From: Candidatus Obscuribacter phosphatis
GTDB lineage: Bacteria; Cyanobacteriota; Vampirovibrionia; Obscuribacterales; Obscuribacteraceae
DNA: 64,000 bases
NCBI GenBank assembly: GCA_001899315.1
Contig: MOYA01000001.1
Span: 683,105 to 747,104 of the forward strand
Reading direction: 5' to 3'
Every line of letters starts with the position of its first letter. The stretch's first letter is position 1. Shown here one piece after another: positions 42,181 to 51,400 of the stretch. Made by a program: the position numbers and the translations under genes. The notes beneath the pieces are model-generated. The model did not search any database, was not told the DNA's origin, and was given only the letters and a program-made list of their open reading frames with translations.

Positions 42181-42912
42181 ATGTCTTCCTCTAAGAATGG
42201 CGTAAGCAATGGGGCGCCCGATGCCGGCGGCCCTAAGGCAAATAAACCACGCACAAATTTTAGACGTTCGCAGATGACCGGAGTCTCTAATCTTTTGCCG
42301 AAAGTGGTGCGGGCACTGGGCATAGACCGTAGACTGAAAGAACATACATTGATGAATCTTTGGCCCCATATTGTGCCTGAGCCCTTTGCCAGCCGGGCTC
42401 GACCGCTATTTATAGATGCCGATGGCAACTTGGTTGTGGCTGTGCAAGATGCTGCCATTGGGCAAGAGTTTGGCTTTAGACGGGGTGAGATACTGAAGCT
42501 TGTCGGTGCGGCGGCCAGGGGCGTGGGGCTCAACCTGAACGGTTTACGCTTTGATATGAAGCGATTTTTTGAAGGCAAGCTGGAGCGTGAAGCCGAAATG
42601 CGTGAGCGCGCTGCCGTATTGCCAGCACCGACTGCAGCCGATCTTGCTGCCATTCAACTAAGTGAAGATGATTTGGCCGATTTTAGATTTCTTGGTGAGG
42701 GCGATATTGAAGATGACGCCCTCAAGGGTCGCATGCGCGCCCTCTATGAAAAAGAACTAAGGCTAAAGCGTTGGCGTGAAGCAAATGGCTATCCACGCTG
42801 TGGTCGCTGTGGCGATGTGGCGCCTCGCTTACATGGGACAGATCTTATCTGTGCCTATTGCTTCGCCTCTGGTATGTCCAAAGATGCAAGCGAAAAAGAG
42901 CTTAACGACTGA
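42181..42912 (+). CDS. DciA-like (DUF721) protein with C-terminal zinc ribbon
   Basis: The 243-residue protein has the DUF721/DciA domain (about 37-130: LLPKVVRALGIDRRLKEHTLMNLWPHIV, LFIDADGNLVVAVQDAAIGQEFGFRRGEILKLV). DciA loads the replicative helicase DnaB where DnaC/DnaI is absent. After a helical linker the C-terminus has CGRCGDVAPRLHGTDLICAYC, a probable zinc ribbon that typical DciA lacks. It could be a fused regulator of DNA or RNA binding. It lies upstream of ftsE with a 160-base gap. Confidence 0.78.
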   Translation: MSSSKNGVSNGAPDAGGPKANKPRTNFRRSQMTGVSNLLPKVVRALGIDRRLKEHTLMNLWPHIVPEPFASRARPLFIDADGNLVVAVQDAAIGQEFGFRRGEILKLVGAAARGVGLNLNGLRFDMKRFFEGKLEREAEMRERAAVLPAPTAADLAAIQLSEDDLADFRFLGEGDIEDDALKGRMRALYEKELRLKRWREANGYPRCGRCGDVAPRLHGTDLICAYCFASGMSKDASEKELND

Positions 42913-43073
42913 GTGTGTCTATGCGATGCATATAAGTCTCTCTGGTTGGCTCTTTGGGGCAGCGACAGGGTCTTCTTTGGTTAATCTATACTAGGCTTAC
43001 TAAACCCTTAGATTTGCCTCGTGACTACTGTGTTATCATGAGGTCCCAGTGGAGACCAGGTAAGCATATCGAT

Positions 43074-43760
43074 ATGATTCGTCTGCAGAATGTTTGCAAA
43101 AACTATGGCGGCACCCCCGCTCTCTCCAATGTGAATTTACACATCGGCCTTGGTGAGTTTGCCTTCTTGGTCGGACCAAGCGGTGCTGGTAAGTCTACTT
43201 TGATGCGCCTTCTCTATCGGGAAGAAGTACCGACGTCAGGCAATGTATTGATTTCGGGCGTCAACCTCAATCGTCTTTCCAAAGGGCAGATTCCGCTCTT
43301 GCGCAGAAGGCTCGGTATTATTTTTCAAGACTTCAAACTCTTGAACAGCCAGACTGTTTTCAACAATGTCGCTTATGTTTTGCGCGCCCTCGGTGTCGAT
43401 GAGCGCGAAGTCGGCAAGCGTGTGGGCAGTGCCTTGGCTGTTGTCGGTCTTGAACACAAGAGAGATTCTTATCCCACCGAATTATCAGGTGGAGAGCAGC
43501 AACGAGTCGGCATTGCCCGTGCCATCGTCAATGGTCCGCCTGTTCTATTGGCTGATGAACCGACCGGTAACCTAGACCCGGCGACCTCTCTAGAGATTGT
43601 GCAGTTACTTGAGCGAATCAGTCAACGCGGCACCACTGTTTTGATTTCAACCCACGACCAGCCCATCGTCAATGCCATGCGCAGACGAGTAATTGCCCTC
43701 AAAAAGGGTGAAGTGGTGGCGGATGTCGACAACGGCTATTATGAGCTGGAGATGGCCTAA
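43074..43760 (+). CDS. ftsE: Cell-division ATP-binding protein FtsE
   Basis: FtsE is the ATPase of the FtsEX complex that controls cell-wall hydrolases at the division site. From this ATG the protein has 228 residues, the usual size, and starts [13 protein letters not shown]. It has the Walker [26 protein letters not shown] signature, Walker [14 protein letters not shown] and the switch His in STHDQP. A longer frame begins at 42954 and an ATG at 43038, but family alignment begins at MIRLQNV. The Shine-Dalgarno is weak. The next gene, ftsX, starts two bases after its stop. Confidence 0.93.
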   Translation: MIRLQNVCKNYGGTPALSNVNLHIGLGEFAFLVGPSGAGKSTLMRLLYREEVPTSGNVLISGVNLNRLSKGQIPLLRRRLGIIFQDFKLLNSQTVFNNVAYVLRALGVDEREVGKRVGSALAVVGLEHKRDSYPTELSGGEQQRVGIARAIVNGPPVLLADEPTGNLDPATSLEIVQLLERISQRGTTVLISTHDQPIVNAMRRRVIALKKGEVVADVDNGYYELEMA

Positions 43761-43762
43761 AG

Positions 43763-44635
43763 ATGCTTAGAGCAATTAGAATATTCAATCGCGTTTGTGT
43801 GGAAACCTTGCTTGGACTCAGAGCTAGTGGTTGGTCCAACTGGCTGGTAGTGAGCATTTTAGCTATTGCACTGACTATTTTCGGCTGTGTACTACAAGTC
43901 ACTATGACTTTGAAAAATCTAGTCAATGCTTGGGGTAATCAAATTCAAATTTCGGCTTATTTGGCTGAGGGGGCTGATCCTAAGAAAGTCGCCCATGAAA
44001 TTTCGCGCTTTCCTGAAGTGAAGCAGGTTGAGATTGTCACCAAAGATGTGGCTTGGAACGAGATGCAGCATACTTTCAAAGTAGCATCAATCGAGAACCC
44101 TCTGCCAAATACTCTTCATGTCAAACTATCCAGCCCCGATCAAGTTGAAGTCTTGGCTCCCAAGCTGAGACTGATGTCGGCTATAGAAAACGTGCGCTAT
44201 CCCCTTAAGGTAGCTAAGAAAATAAACGATGTCAGACATTTTCTAGAACTGGCCGGTCTCTTTGTCACCACGGCTCTTTCGGCGGCAACGCTTGTGGTTA
44301 TCGGTAATACAATTCACTTGGTGATCAAGGCCAGACATAAAGAAATAGAGATTCTCAGCCTTATGGGCGTGGGTCATTTGTATATCAAGTGTCCCTTTGT
44401 CTTTCAGGGGGCCGTCTACGGAGCCTGTGCCGCCATCATGGCTTCTGTGGTTCTTGTTGGTCTGCATCTCTATATAGACCCTTATGTCAAAGACCAGTTG
44501 CTTAGTCTGGCACCGGCTCTCACCCAGAATCTCGAATATTCGATGGGTCAGACCGCGGTGCTTATGGCTATTCTCGGCGTAGTGGTCGGTGCCGGTGGCA
44601 GTCTCTGGACTTCAGGACGTTATATCAAGATCTAG
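43763..44635 (+). CDS. ftsX: Cell-division permease-like protein FtsX
   Basis: A 290-residue FtsX with four membrane segments: N-terminal (WLVVSILAIALTIFGCVLQV), a large extracytoplasmic domain (about 45-160) with SAYLAEGADPKKVAHEISRFPEVKQVEIVTK, then three C-terminal spans around LAGLFVTTALSAATLVVIGNTI, FVFQGAVYGACAAIMASVVLV and MGQTAVLMAILGVVVGAG. FtsX binds a peptidoglycan-hydrolase activator outside. Start codon two bases after the ftsE stop, with GGAGATGG inside ftsE as ribosome site. A strong terminator follows. Confidence 0.93.
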   Translation: MLRAIRIFNRVCVETLLGLRASGWSNWLVVSILAIALTIFGCVLQVTMTLKNLVNAWGNQIQISAYLAEGADPKKVAHEISRFPEVKQVEIVTKDVAWNEMQHTFKVASIENPLPNTLHVKLSSPDQVEVLAPKLRLMSAIENVRYPLKVAKKINDVRHFLELAGLFVTTALSAATLVVIGNTIHLVIKARHKEIEILSLMGVGHLYIKCPFVFQGAVYGACAAIMASVVLVGLHLYIDPYVKDQLLSLAPALTQNLEYSMGQTAVLMAILGVVVGAGGSLWTSGRYIKI

Positions 44636-44663
44636 CGGTTAGCTATACTGCAAAGCAAAATAA

Positions 44664-44699
44664 AGAGGGACCGGTTTTCTTGGTCCCTCTCTCTTTTTC
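44664..44699 (+). terminator. Terminator of ftsEX
   Basis: AGAGGGACC (44664-44672) pairs perfectly with GGTCCCTCT (44682-44690) and is followed by CTCTTTTTCTTT. It lies 28 bases after ftsX. Confidence 0.88.
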
Positions 44700-44726
44700 T
44701 TTGACTATCTAGATCTAGATTGAGAT

Positions 44727-45194
44727 TTAGATTGCTGCCGGGGTGGTTACCGACACTTTAGTCATTTTGTCGGAGACGCGAATCGCATCCACCACATCTT
44801 GTCCTTCCAGCACTTTGCCGAAAACAGCATAGTTCATATCGAGGAAATGAGCCGGTTCGATAGTGATATAGAACTGGCAGCTGGCCGAATTAGGATCATT
44901 TGATCTAGCCATGGCTAAAGCGCCTTTGTGGTGCTTCAGGTGCGGCTTTACTTCCAGGGGAATACGGCGGGTTTGATTGGTGGCCGGGTCTACATAGTTA
45001 CCGGTGCCTGTGCCGCGGGGGCAGCCGCCCTGAATTACAAAGCCAGGCTCTACGCGGTGGAAAGTAAGGCCGTTGTAGAAACCTTTGTTTACCAGGTCGA
45101 GGAAGTTATTTGCCGTGGTCGGCACTTCCGATACGAAGACCTGCACTTTGATAGTGCCTTTGTTTGTTTCAATTGAGACGATTGGATCTGACAT
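44727..45194 (-). CDS. Cytosolic cyclophilin-type peptidyl-prolyl isomerase
   Basis: A 155-residue single-domain cyclophilin without a signal peptide, with [42 protein letters not shown] and [17 protein letters not shown]. It probably helps protein folding in the cytosol. The nearest paralogue (45266) has a signal peptide and follows in tandem, so the pair probably arose by duplication. The ATG has no near ribosome site; an AAGGAGG lies further upstream. Confidence 0.9.
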   Translation of the reverse strand: MSDPIVSIETNKGTIKVQVFVSEVPTTANNFLDLVNKGFYNGLTFHRVEPGFVIQGGCPRGTGTGNYVDPATNQTRRIPLEVKPHLKHHKGALAMARSNDPNSASCQFYITIEPAHFLDMNYAVFGKVLEGQDVVDAIRVSDKMTKVSVTTPAAI

Positions 45195-45265
45195 TCACAA
45201 ATATTGAAAGCTTGAGCTTCCAACCTCCTTAAAATTAAACCGTAGATTTTAGCACTTGCGCCGAA

Positions 45266-45874
45266 TTATTTGCCTTCGGAAACAACGCTGACCTTGGTCA
45301 TCTTGTCGCCCATACGAATGGAATCGACTACATTTTGACCTTCCAGGACTTTACCAAAGACAGCGTACTTGCCATCAAGAGCCGGTTGGGCGTCGAGGGT
45401 GATATAGAACTGGCAGCTGGCCGAATTGGGATCGTTAGCCCGGGCCATAGCCAAGGCGCCTTTATCGTGAAAAAGATTGGGACTTGTTTCTAGTCTCAAG
45501 TAGCGGGTGGCGCCGGTTTTAGGATCGACATAGTTGCCGGTACCGTTACCGAGCGGGTCGCCGCCCTGGATGACAAAGCCGGGTACGACGCGGTGGAAGC
45601 TGAGACCGTTATAGAAGCCTTTGTTGACCAGGTCAAGAAAATTCTCGGAAGTGGCGGGGGCGTCTTTCTTGAAGACTTCAACCTTGATTGATCCTTTACT
45701 GGTTTCGATGAGAACGACAGGATCGCTTGCTACCCGCTTGGCGCCTGCTTTGGCTTGCGGTGCAGCAGATGCGGCTGGAGTGGTGAAGAGGGCTGAGCCT
45801 GCCACCATGACTAGTGTCATTGCTGCGGCGCCGCCCATGACCAACGACCTGAAAGAGCCCTTTTGCAATTGCAT
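45266..45874 (-). CDS. Exported cyclophilin-type peptidyl-prolyl isomerase
   Basis: A 202-residue cyclophilin with an N-terminal signal peptide (hydrophobic about 12-35, cut near AASAAPQ) and a catalytic domain very similar to the cytosolic paralogue downstream: [37 protein letters not shown] and [24 protein letters not shown] lies before the ATG. The signal peptide implies activity on exported or membrane proteins. Gene order is this gene, then the cytosolic paralogue, on the minus strand. Confidence 0.92.
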   Translation of the reverse strand: MQLQKGSFRSLVMGGAAAMTLVMVAGSALFTTPAASAAPQAKAGAKRVASDPVVLIETSKGSIKVEVFKKDAPATSENFLDLVNKGFYNGLSFHRVVPGFVIQGGDPLGNGTGNYVDPKTGATRYLRLETSPNLFHDKGALAMARANDPNSASCQFYITLDAQPALDGKYAVFGKVLEGQNVVDSIRMGDKMTKVSVVSEGK

Positions 45875-45889
45875 TCTATTTCTCCTTGC

Positions 45890-46738
45890 TTATTTTGTTT
45901 GGCTTTGCTGTATTTGATTAGACTTGAGTTGACCCGAGACCGGTATAGTGACCATGCCGCCTTGATTGGCAGGGAAGGGCGGTAACAAAAGAGGCAGAGT
46001 GATGCTTTCAATTGAAGCGCCGTCCGGCAATTCAAAAGCTACCCAGCCTTCTGTGGCATCTTGGGGCAGAACGACTCGACGGTTGAAACGACCGGCTTCT
46101 ATTTCGTGACGTCCGGCATCTCTACCGATAGCTGTGCCCAGACCTCTCTTTGCGTTTTCTTGCGGGGTGAGCATTTCATAAAAAATCGGTCCCGCCAGCC
46201 CCAGAGTGGCGGCACTCACCGCAGCTACTGCCGCTTTACCAGCCGGCGACAAGATTGAATTATCTAGCTTGATCACTCTATCGGCTGAGACCGCTGCTAT
46301 CTCTCCTGCGCTGGTTTTGCCCTTGATGGTATCGCCCAACAAAACCACAGGATCGTTTGATTTGTTGGTGAGTTTGAGATTGATAATAGCCAGTCTTGGA
46401 CCGCGGTAGCGGGTCATTGGATTGGCATCGAGCAGACGTGCCGAGCCTAGCAGATTGCTTTTCTCAATCACTGCTTTCAGCTTCTCTGTCTGACTATTGG
46501 CTGCCTGATTAGTACCAAGCTGATTCTTATTTATTTGCTCCGGAGTCAAGGGCAGGCTGGTTTCCGGGTCGGCGATTACATCTCCGCCCTTTATATTTAT
46601 TGCCGGACGCAACTCCAGCTTTTGCTCGCCGTCTGCATAGGGTTGAGCTAAAACAATTTCTGCGCTTTGAATACCATACATAGTTAGCGCCAGAAAAACC
46701 AATCGAATTGTTCTGCGCTTCAATAAAAACTGAACCAT
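45890..46738 (-). CDS. Exported protein of unknown function
   Basis: A 282-residue protein with a signal peptide (about 8-32, cut at VLAQP). The mature part is beta-rich (RYRGPRLAIINLKLTNKSNDPVVLLGDTIKGKT) with an Ala/Gly-rich hydrophobic patch (GKAAVAAVSAATLGLAGPIFYEML). It ends with EGWVAFELPDGASIESITLPLLLPPFP, a pattern seen in some exported Ig-like proteins. No family recognised. It lies 15 bases upstream of the exported cyclophilin on the same strand and may be its operon partner. Confidence 0.6.
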   Translation of the reverse strand: MVQFLLKRRTIRLVFLALTMYGIQSAEIVLAQPYADGEQKLELRPAINIKGGDVIADPETSLPLTPEQINKNQLGTNQAANSQTEKLKAVIEKSNLLGSARLLDANPMTRYRGPRLAIINLKLTNKSNDPVVLLGDTIKGKTSAGEIAAVSADRVIKLDNSILSPAGKAAVAAVSAATLGLAGPIFYEMLTPQENAKRGLGTAIGRDAGRHEIEAGRFNRRVVLPQDATEGWVAFELPDGASIESITLPLLLPPFPANQGGMVTIPVSGQLKSNQIQQSQTK

Positions 46739-46791
46739 GATGCCTTTAAGTTTGTGCCTTTCGGTCTCTGCCTTTTGGTCTCTGCTGTTCT

Positions 46792-47454
46792 CTATTGTCT
46801 CTGACCCATCAGCTGATAAGTCACTTTAGCTCTGGGTTGGGGCTCGCCTTCTTTGACTATCGAGATGCGCTCAAGCCCTTCGAAAGTCATGCCGCCGTCG
46901 CCCAGCTGCAGGACAATGGCTTCTTGCGCCATCGTTTTGGAAATTGGATGCTGATAGCGAATGAAAGCCTGGTTGCCCACTACCTTTTGCACGTAAAGCT
47001 GGGTGGTCACGCCCTGATCGGTGGAGAGTGTGTAGTTGCCTGCATTGCCGCCGATATTCCAGACGTTTTGAGTGCGTTGCTGGAAGATTTGACCGATACC
47101 GTTTTGATATTGAGGTTGGGCGTCGACTGTGGTGCGGTTACCCATGACCCGCCAGGCACCCATAAAGCCTTTAGGCAAGACTGCCTGCTTTTGTACACCC
47201 GCTTGAATGGTTGGGGTTTGTCTTGGCTGTTGGGGCTGTTGTCTGGTGGCGCCAGCATTCAGCCTGGGGGTTGTAGGCACAGCTTGCGGGGCGGGATAGC
47301 CGTATGAACCAGAGAAACTACCGGGGTTTGAATCCATAAACTGCTGCTGTTCTACGCCCAGCTGGAAGGGATCGGCGGCCGCTCCTGGCCCTGCCGATAA
47401 GCCGGTCAAAGCTGCAAGTGTCAGTATGGTTGCAAATAACCTGGCTTGTCTCAT
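46792..47454 (-). CDS. Exported Gln/Pro-rich protein of unknown function
   Basis: A 220-residue protein with a clear signal peptide (MRQARLFATILTLAALTGLS, then GPGAAADP). A low-complexity Gln/Pro/Thr-rich section (RQQPQQPRQTPTIQAG) precedes a C-terminal beta-rich part (FMGAWRVMGNRTTVDAQPQYQNGI, YTLSTDQGVTTQLYVQKVVGNQAFIRYQHPI). It is probably a small extracytoplasmic beta-barrel-like domain. No family recognised. It belongs to a run of minus-strand genes for exported proteins. Confidence 0.6.
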   Translation of the reverse strand: MRQARLFATILTLAALTGLSAGPGAAADPFQLGVEQQQFMDSNPGSFSGSYGYPAPQAVPTTPRLNAGATRQQPQQPRQTPTIQAGVQKQAVLPKGFMGAWRVMGNRTTVDAQPQYQNGIGQIFQQRTQNVWNIGGNAGNYTLSTDQGVTTQLYVQKVVGNQAFIRYQHPISKTMAQEAIVLQLGDGGMTFEGLERISIVKEGEPQPRAKVTYQLMGQRQ

Positions 47455-47535
47455 CTTATCCCTCGATTTCTTCTTTCCGGCGATTTAGCTTTGTCTTTCG
47501 ACACTGGCTTTATTTTATTACCTTATTTATCTTTT

Positions 47536-47610
47536 CGCAGGATTTATGTTTTCGCAGGATTTGGGTTTGTGCTGGATTTAGTTTTTTCTGGATTTAGGTT
47601 TTTGCTGGAG
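47536..47610. repeat. Degenerate 17-18-bp repeats in an intergenic spacer
   Basis: About four imperfect units of the type CGCAGGATTTATGTTTT are found between two minus-strand genes. The frame on the minus strand is a short artefact. A slippage origin is likely; a function is not evident. Confidence 0.5.
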
Positions 47611-47631
47611 AAAAACGCCAGCCTGGATTTA

Positions 47632-48438
47632 CTATTTTGCCGGTTTTGCTGTTTCCAATCCGGATATCTGCTTGTCTTCGCCGACATCGCGGCTAAAGCC
47701 CAGTTCAGTGAGCTTTTTATAGGCAGCCTGGCCGGTTTGGGAACGTGGGTCATTCACCACGATGTCCACAAGGGGGGAGAGTGCTTCCGGTCCCCTGCCT
47801 TGCTTGATAAGCAAGTCTGCTTTGAGAAGCTGGGCTTCTCTCTTGAGCTGCGAGAAGGACTGATTTAACTGCTTTTCGCTGGCAGCTTGGTTTTTGGTCA
47901 GCTCGCTCTTGGCAAAGGCTTGATACATGCGGTAGTGAGCGTCTGCTGCATCAGTGAGCCATTCGCCCAGTTCTAAAACCCGCTCTTGCAGCTCGCGAGC
48001 GGGCGTGCCCATTTCAAGAGCGCTTCGCAATTCTTCCAATCTAATCTTGGCGTCGGCTGCGGTGATTGGCAGGCTTTTATAGCGGCTGCGCATCGTTTCT
48101 TCCGCACTCATGGGTTTGTTAAAGCCGCTCGCGCCCGGCACCGGCGCCGAACTCGCGGGTTTGTAGTTGGCCGAGCCGGGCAGTGGGGAACCCTGGGCCA
48201 AGGCAGGCTGAATCAGGCAAGCAGTTCCTAGAACGTTGATAGAGAGCGAGCCGAAGCTGACCATGGCAAGCGTTGTCAATCCGCCATGCCGACGAAGGCA
48301 GTTATTGGGCTCTAGCGGGGGCTTTTCTTGTCGTAAATTTAAGGTGAGAGGGCGAACTTGCAACTTCGAAACTTGTAACTTCGCCAGGCTATCGTAGATA
48401 CTCTCGCAGTAAGCATTTCTTTCAGATTTACCGCTCAT
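47632..48438 (-). CDS. Exported helical protein, unknown function
   Basis: The chosen ATG (48438) follows GGGGCAG; a longer frame begins at 48507. Sequence: basic N-terminus, an internal hydrophobic stretch (about 53-80, cut near ALAQG) that looks like a delayed signal peptide, then Pro/Ser-rich residues. The C-terminal half is helical with coiled-coil-like heptads (AKIRLEELRSALEMG, NQSFSQLKREAQLLKADLLIKQG). The pattern recalls small periplasmic adaptor proteins, but no family can be named. It is divergent from the giant S55-type peptidase gene. Confidence 0.55.
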   Translation of the reverse strand: MSGKSERNAYCESIYDSLAKLQVSKLQVRPLTLNLRQEKPPLEPNNCLRRHGGLTTLAMVSFGSLSINVLGTACLIQPALAQGSPLPGSANYKPASSAPVPGASGFNKPMSAEETMRSRYKSLPITAADAKIRLEELRSALEMGTPARELQERVLELGEWLTDAADAHYRMYQAFAKSELTKNQAASEKQLNQSFSQLKREAQLLKADLLIKQGRGPEALSPLVDIVVNDPRSQTGQAAYKKLTELGFSRDVGEDKQISGLETAKPAK

Positions 48439-48499
48439 CCGGTCTGCCCCTTTCCAATGTGTTAATCTGTTTGCCCGTCGCCTTTTAGAAGTGCTAATT

Positions 48500-51400
48500 A
48501 TGCACAATTTGGATTCAATGTTTTCTCCTTCTTTTAGAAAATCCAGTTTTTTTCTGCTTCATTCTGCAATCACTGCTGTGTTTCTTACCAACACAGTTGG
48601 CTTCAGTTTAGCGGCTGCGGCTGCGGCTGCTTCCGATAACAAGAATTCTCATTACAACCCACTGGATCGCAGCTTTATAGAGCGCTATTTGAAGCCTTCG
48701 GAGTACATGCCGGTGGATGAAATCAAGCCCGGTATGGAAGGTTACGGACTTACGGTGTTTCAAGGCACCAAGGTGGAGCGTTTTCAGGTCAAAGTTATCG
48801 GCGTAGTAAAGCAGGCTTTGAGCGGCAGAGACGCCATTTTGGTGCGACTGAGCGGCCCTCATATGGGCAAGAACAATATTATCAAGGGTATGTCCGGTTC
48901 GCCCATTTACATTAATAACCGGCTTATAGGCGCCCTTTCCTATGGTTTTGATTTTTCCAAAGAACCGATTGTTGGCATCACACCTATTGTTGACATGCTT
49001 GATGCTCTCTCGTTCGACAATCGTTCTGACAAGCCACGGCACATCTCGCAGATCAATTTGAAAGAAAGAGGCTTTCCCCTTCCTCCTCAGTTCTCGCCCA
49101 AGACCAGTTTTTCTTCTTCTTCTTCTTCTTCTGGCGCTGGTGCTTGGTCTCGCTCGGGCTTTGGTTCGGGCTTTGACTCTGGCTTTAGTTCCGGCTCCGC
49201 ACCGCGCATGGTGCCTTTGCTCGCTCCGGTGGTTCTGGCAGGTTTTTCCAATCGAGCTCAGGCTTATCTGCAAAAAGAGTTTGCCGAGAACCTTGGTCTC
49301 GGCCTGACCCTCGGTGGCGCCGCCGGTGGTATCAACCCTAAACTGGCTGCCGAAGGTGCTGTCCATGGAGGCGGCGATCACACCGGTGACAATTCTAGTT
49401 CTAACTCCTTTAGTTCTAGTTCTAATTCTGCTTCTAGCTTTAGCTCTAAGCCTCATTCGAGTACCGAAAAGCCGGTGGCGCCCGGCAGTGCAGTTGCCGT
49501 AATGCTTTCTACCGGAGACTTTTCAGCTGCCGGCACTGGAACTGCCACCTGTAGCTTTGGCAAGAAATTTGTTGCCTTCGGGCATAGTTTCTTGGAAGCG
49601 GGCGGTGTTTCTTTTCCACTGGCTTCGGCTTATATTCATGATATTTTGCCGAGCTTAGCAGTTTCTTTCAAACTCGCTTCACCAATAGAAGTCATCGGTA
49701 CAATTTTTGCCGATCGCCCTTGGTCAATAGGTGGAGAGGTCGGACGTCAGGCTGAACTGGTGCCGCTCAACTTGACTGTAAGCGATGAAGTGAGAAAAGT
49801 ATCGAAAAAATATCATAGCAAGATAGTCGAACATCCTGACCTGACTGCCAGCCTCACTACTGCCATAGTTATGTCGGCTCTCGACGCTACTTATCAGTCT
49901 CAGTCACCGTATGTGGTGAAGGTCAAGACTGTAGTTGATATGGTCGAGCGAGGCAAACTTGAGCGGGTCGATCGCTTTGCCGTCAATTTTCCAGCTCATC
50001 CGTCTACAGATATACTTGGACGTTTGAAGATCTTGCGCGAACCAGTCAGCGGCTATGTCGGTACTCTTGTCGATCGCATCGTCGACAACGATTACGAAAG
50101 AACGCGCATCAGAAATGTCGATGTCGATATAACAATTGAAGACGGACGCAATGTTTCACGCATTGAGAAAATCTATTTGGACCGCGGCAGTGCAGCGCCC
50201 GGTGAAACCGTCTCTGTTTACTGTCGCCTCAAGCCTTACGATGGTGCAGCCGTGGTCGAGAAGCTCAGCTTCACTCTGCCTCGCGATCTGCCTGATGGTG
50301 ATATCGCCATTGGTGTCTGCGGCGGTGATGAGTTAGAAGCCTTGCGCAAGCGCATGGGCGTGGCAGACCCTTCGCCGGAGAACTTCTCTCAGATTCTTGC
50401 CAGAATCAAAAGGAAGGAACGGTCGGATAGACTCTGTGGACTCATCGCTTTACCGCGTCAGTCTATGATTCTTTCTGGAGAAGTTTTACGAAACCCTCCA
50501 GCCCATTGGATTAAGCCTTACTTTAGCGATCGTGCTACCCATCCGCCTGCGCTGGTCAGAGGCGAAGAGAAGGTCTCACGCCTCCTCGACAGCATAATCG
50601 ATGGCTCGCATGTGGTCGCTTTGACCGTGAAAAGGACTGATAAGGTTTTCACCAAGCCCTTACCTTTCTTCTTTACACCGCCTAGTGCCTCTGCTACCGA
50701 TTCAATAATGATGACCGAGCAAGCAAGAAAAGCTCTGGATCAAAAGTCGAAAGATGCCGGCAGTGCCTCTGGCGCTTCCCAAAGTTCAACCTCACAGGGA
50801 AGCCAGTCTTCAAGCGGATCTTCCGCTAGTTCGAGTCAGACCACCTCTACGTCCTCTGCCAGCGCCAAGCCTCCAACTCTCTGGTCTCAGGCTCGTGCCT
50901 TTCCTCATTTGAGGGGCGTAAGCAGCTTCTATCAGCATGACGAAAGCGAACTGCGTAACGGCAAATGTGAAGGCGTAGTGGTCGATAGTCTCGGTCGTCT
51001 CTATCCTGGTTTCAAGGAACGAAGAGTGTTCGAACTGGGCGGCGAGACCCGACCGGTGGCATCCGCCTATTTCAATGGGGTTCTCTATTACCTGAGCGAG
51101 AACAAGCTCTTTGCGCTGGATAAGGCGGCTGAGAAAGATGGCGCTGCCCGTGATGATAACGCTAAGACGCCGCTTTTGATTGCCGAACTGCCGGCTTTGC
51201 TTGCCACTTCAATGGTGGTAAAGAGCGATGGTACTGCCTTTATTGGCACAGCCCAGAGTAATGGCGCCAAAGGACAAGTCTTGAGTCTGAAGTTAAATGG
51301 CGCGCCCACTAAGCCAACAGTTTTTGCTCGAGTTGAGGAAGAGATAATCACGTCTCTTGCTCTGGACGACAAAGGGCTACTCTATATCGGTACGGCGGGC

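Noticed and set aside
48608-49456. 282-codon minus frame opposite the start of the giant gene
   Set aside because: Arg-rich artefact of the Ser/Gly/Ala codons on the plus strand.
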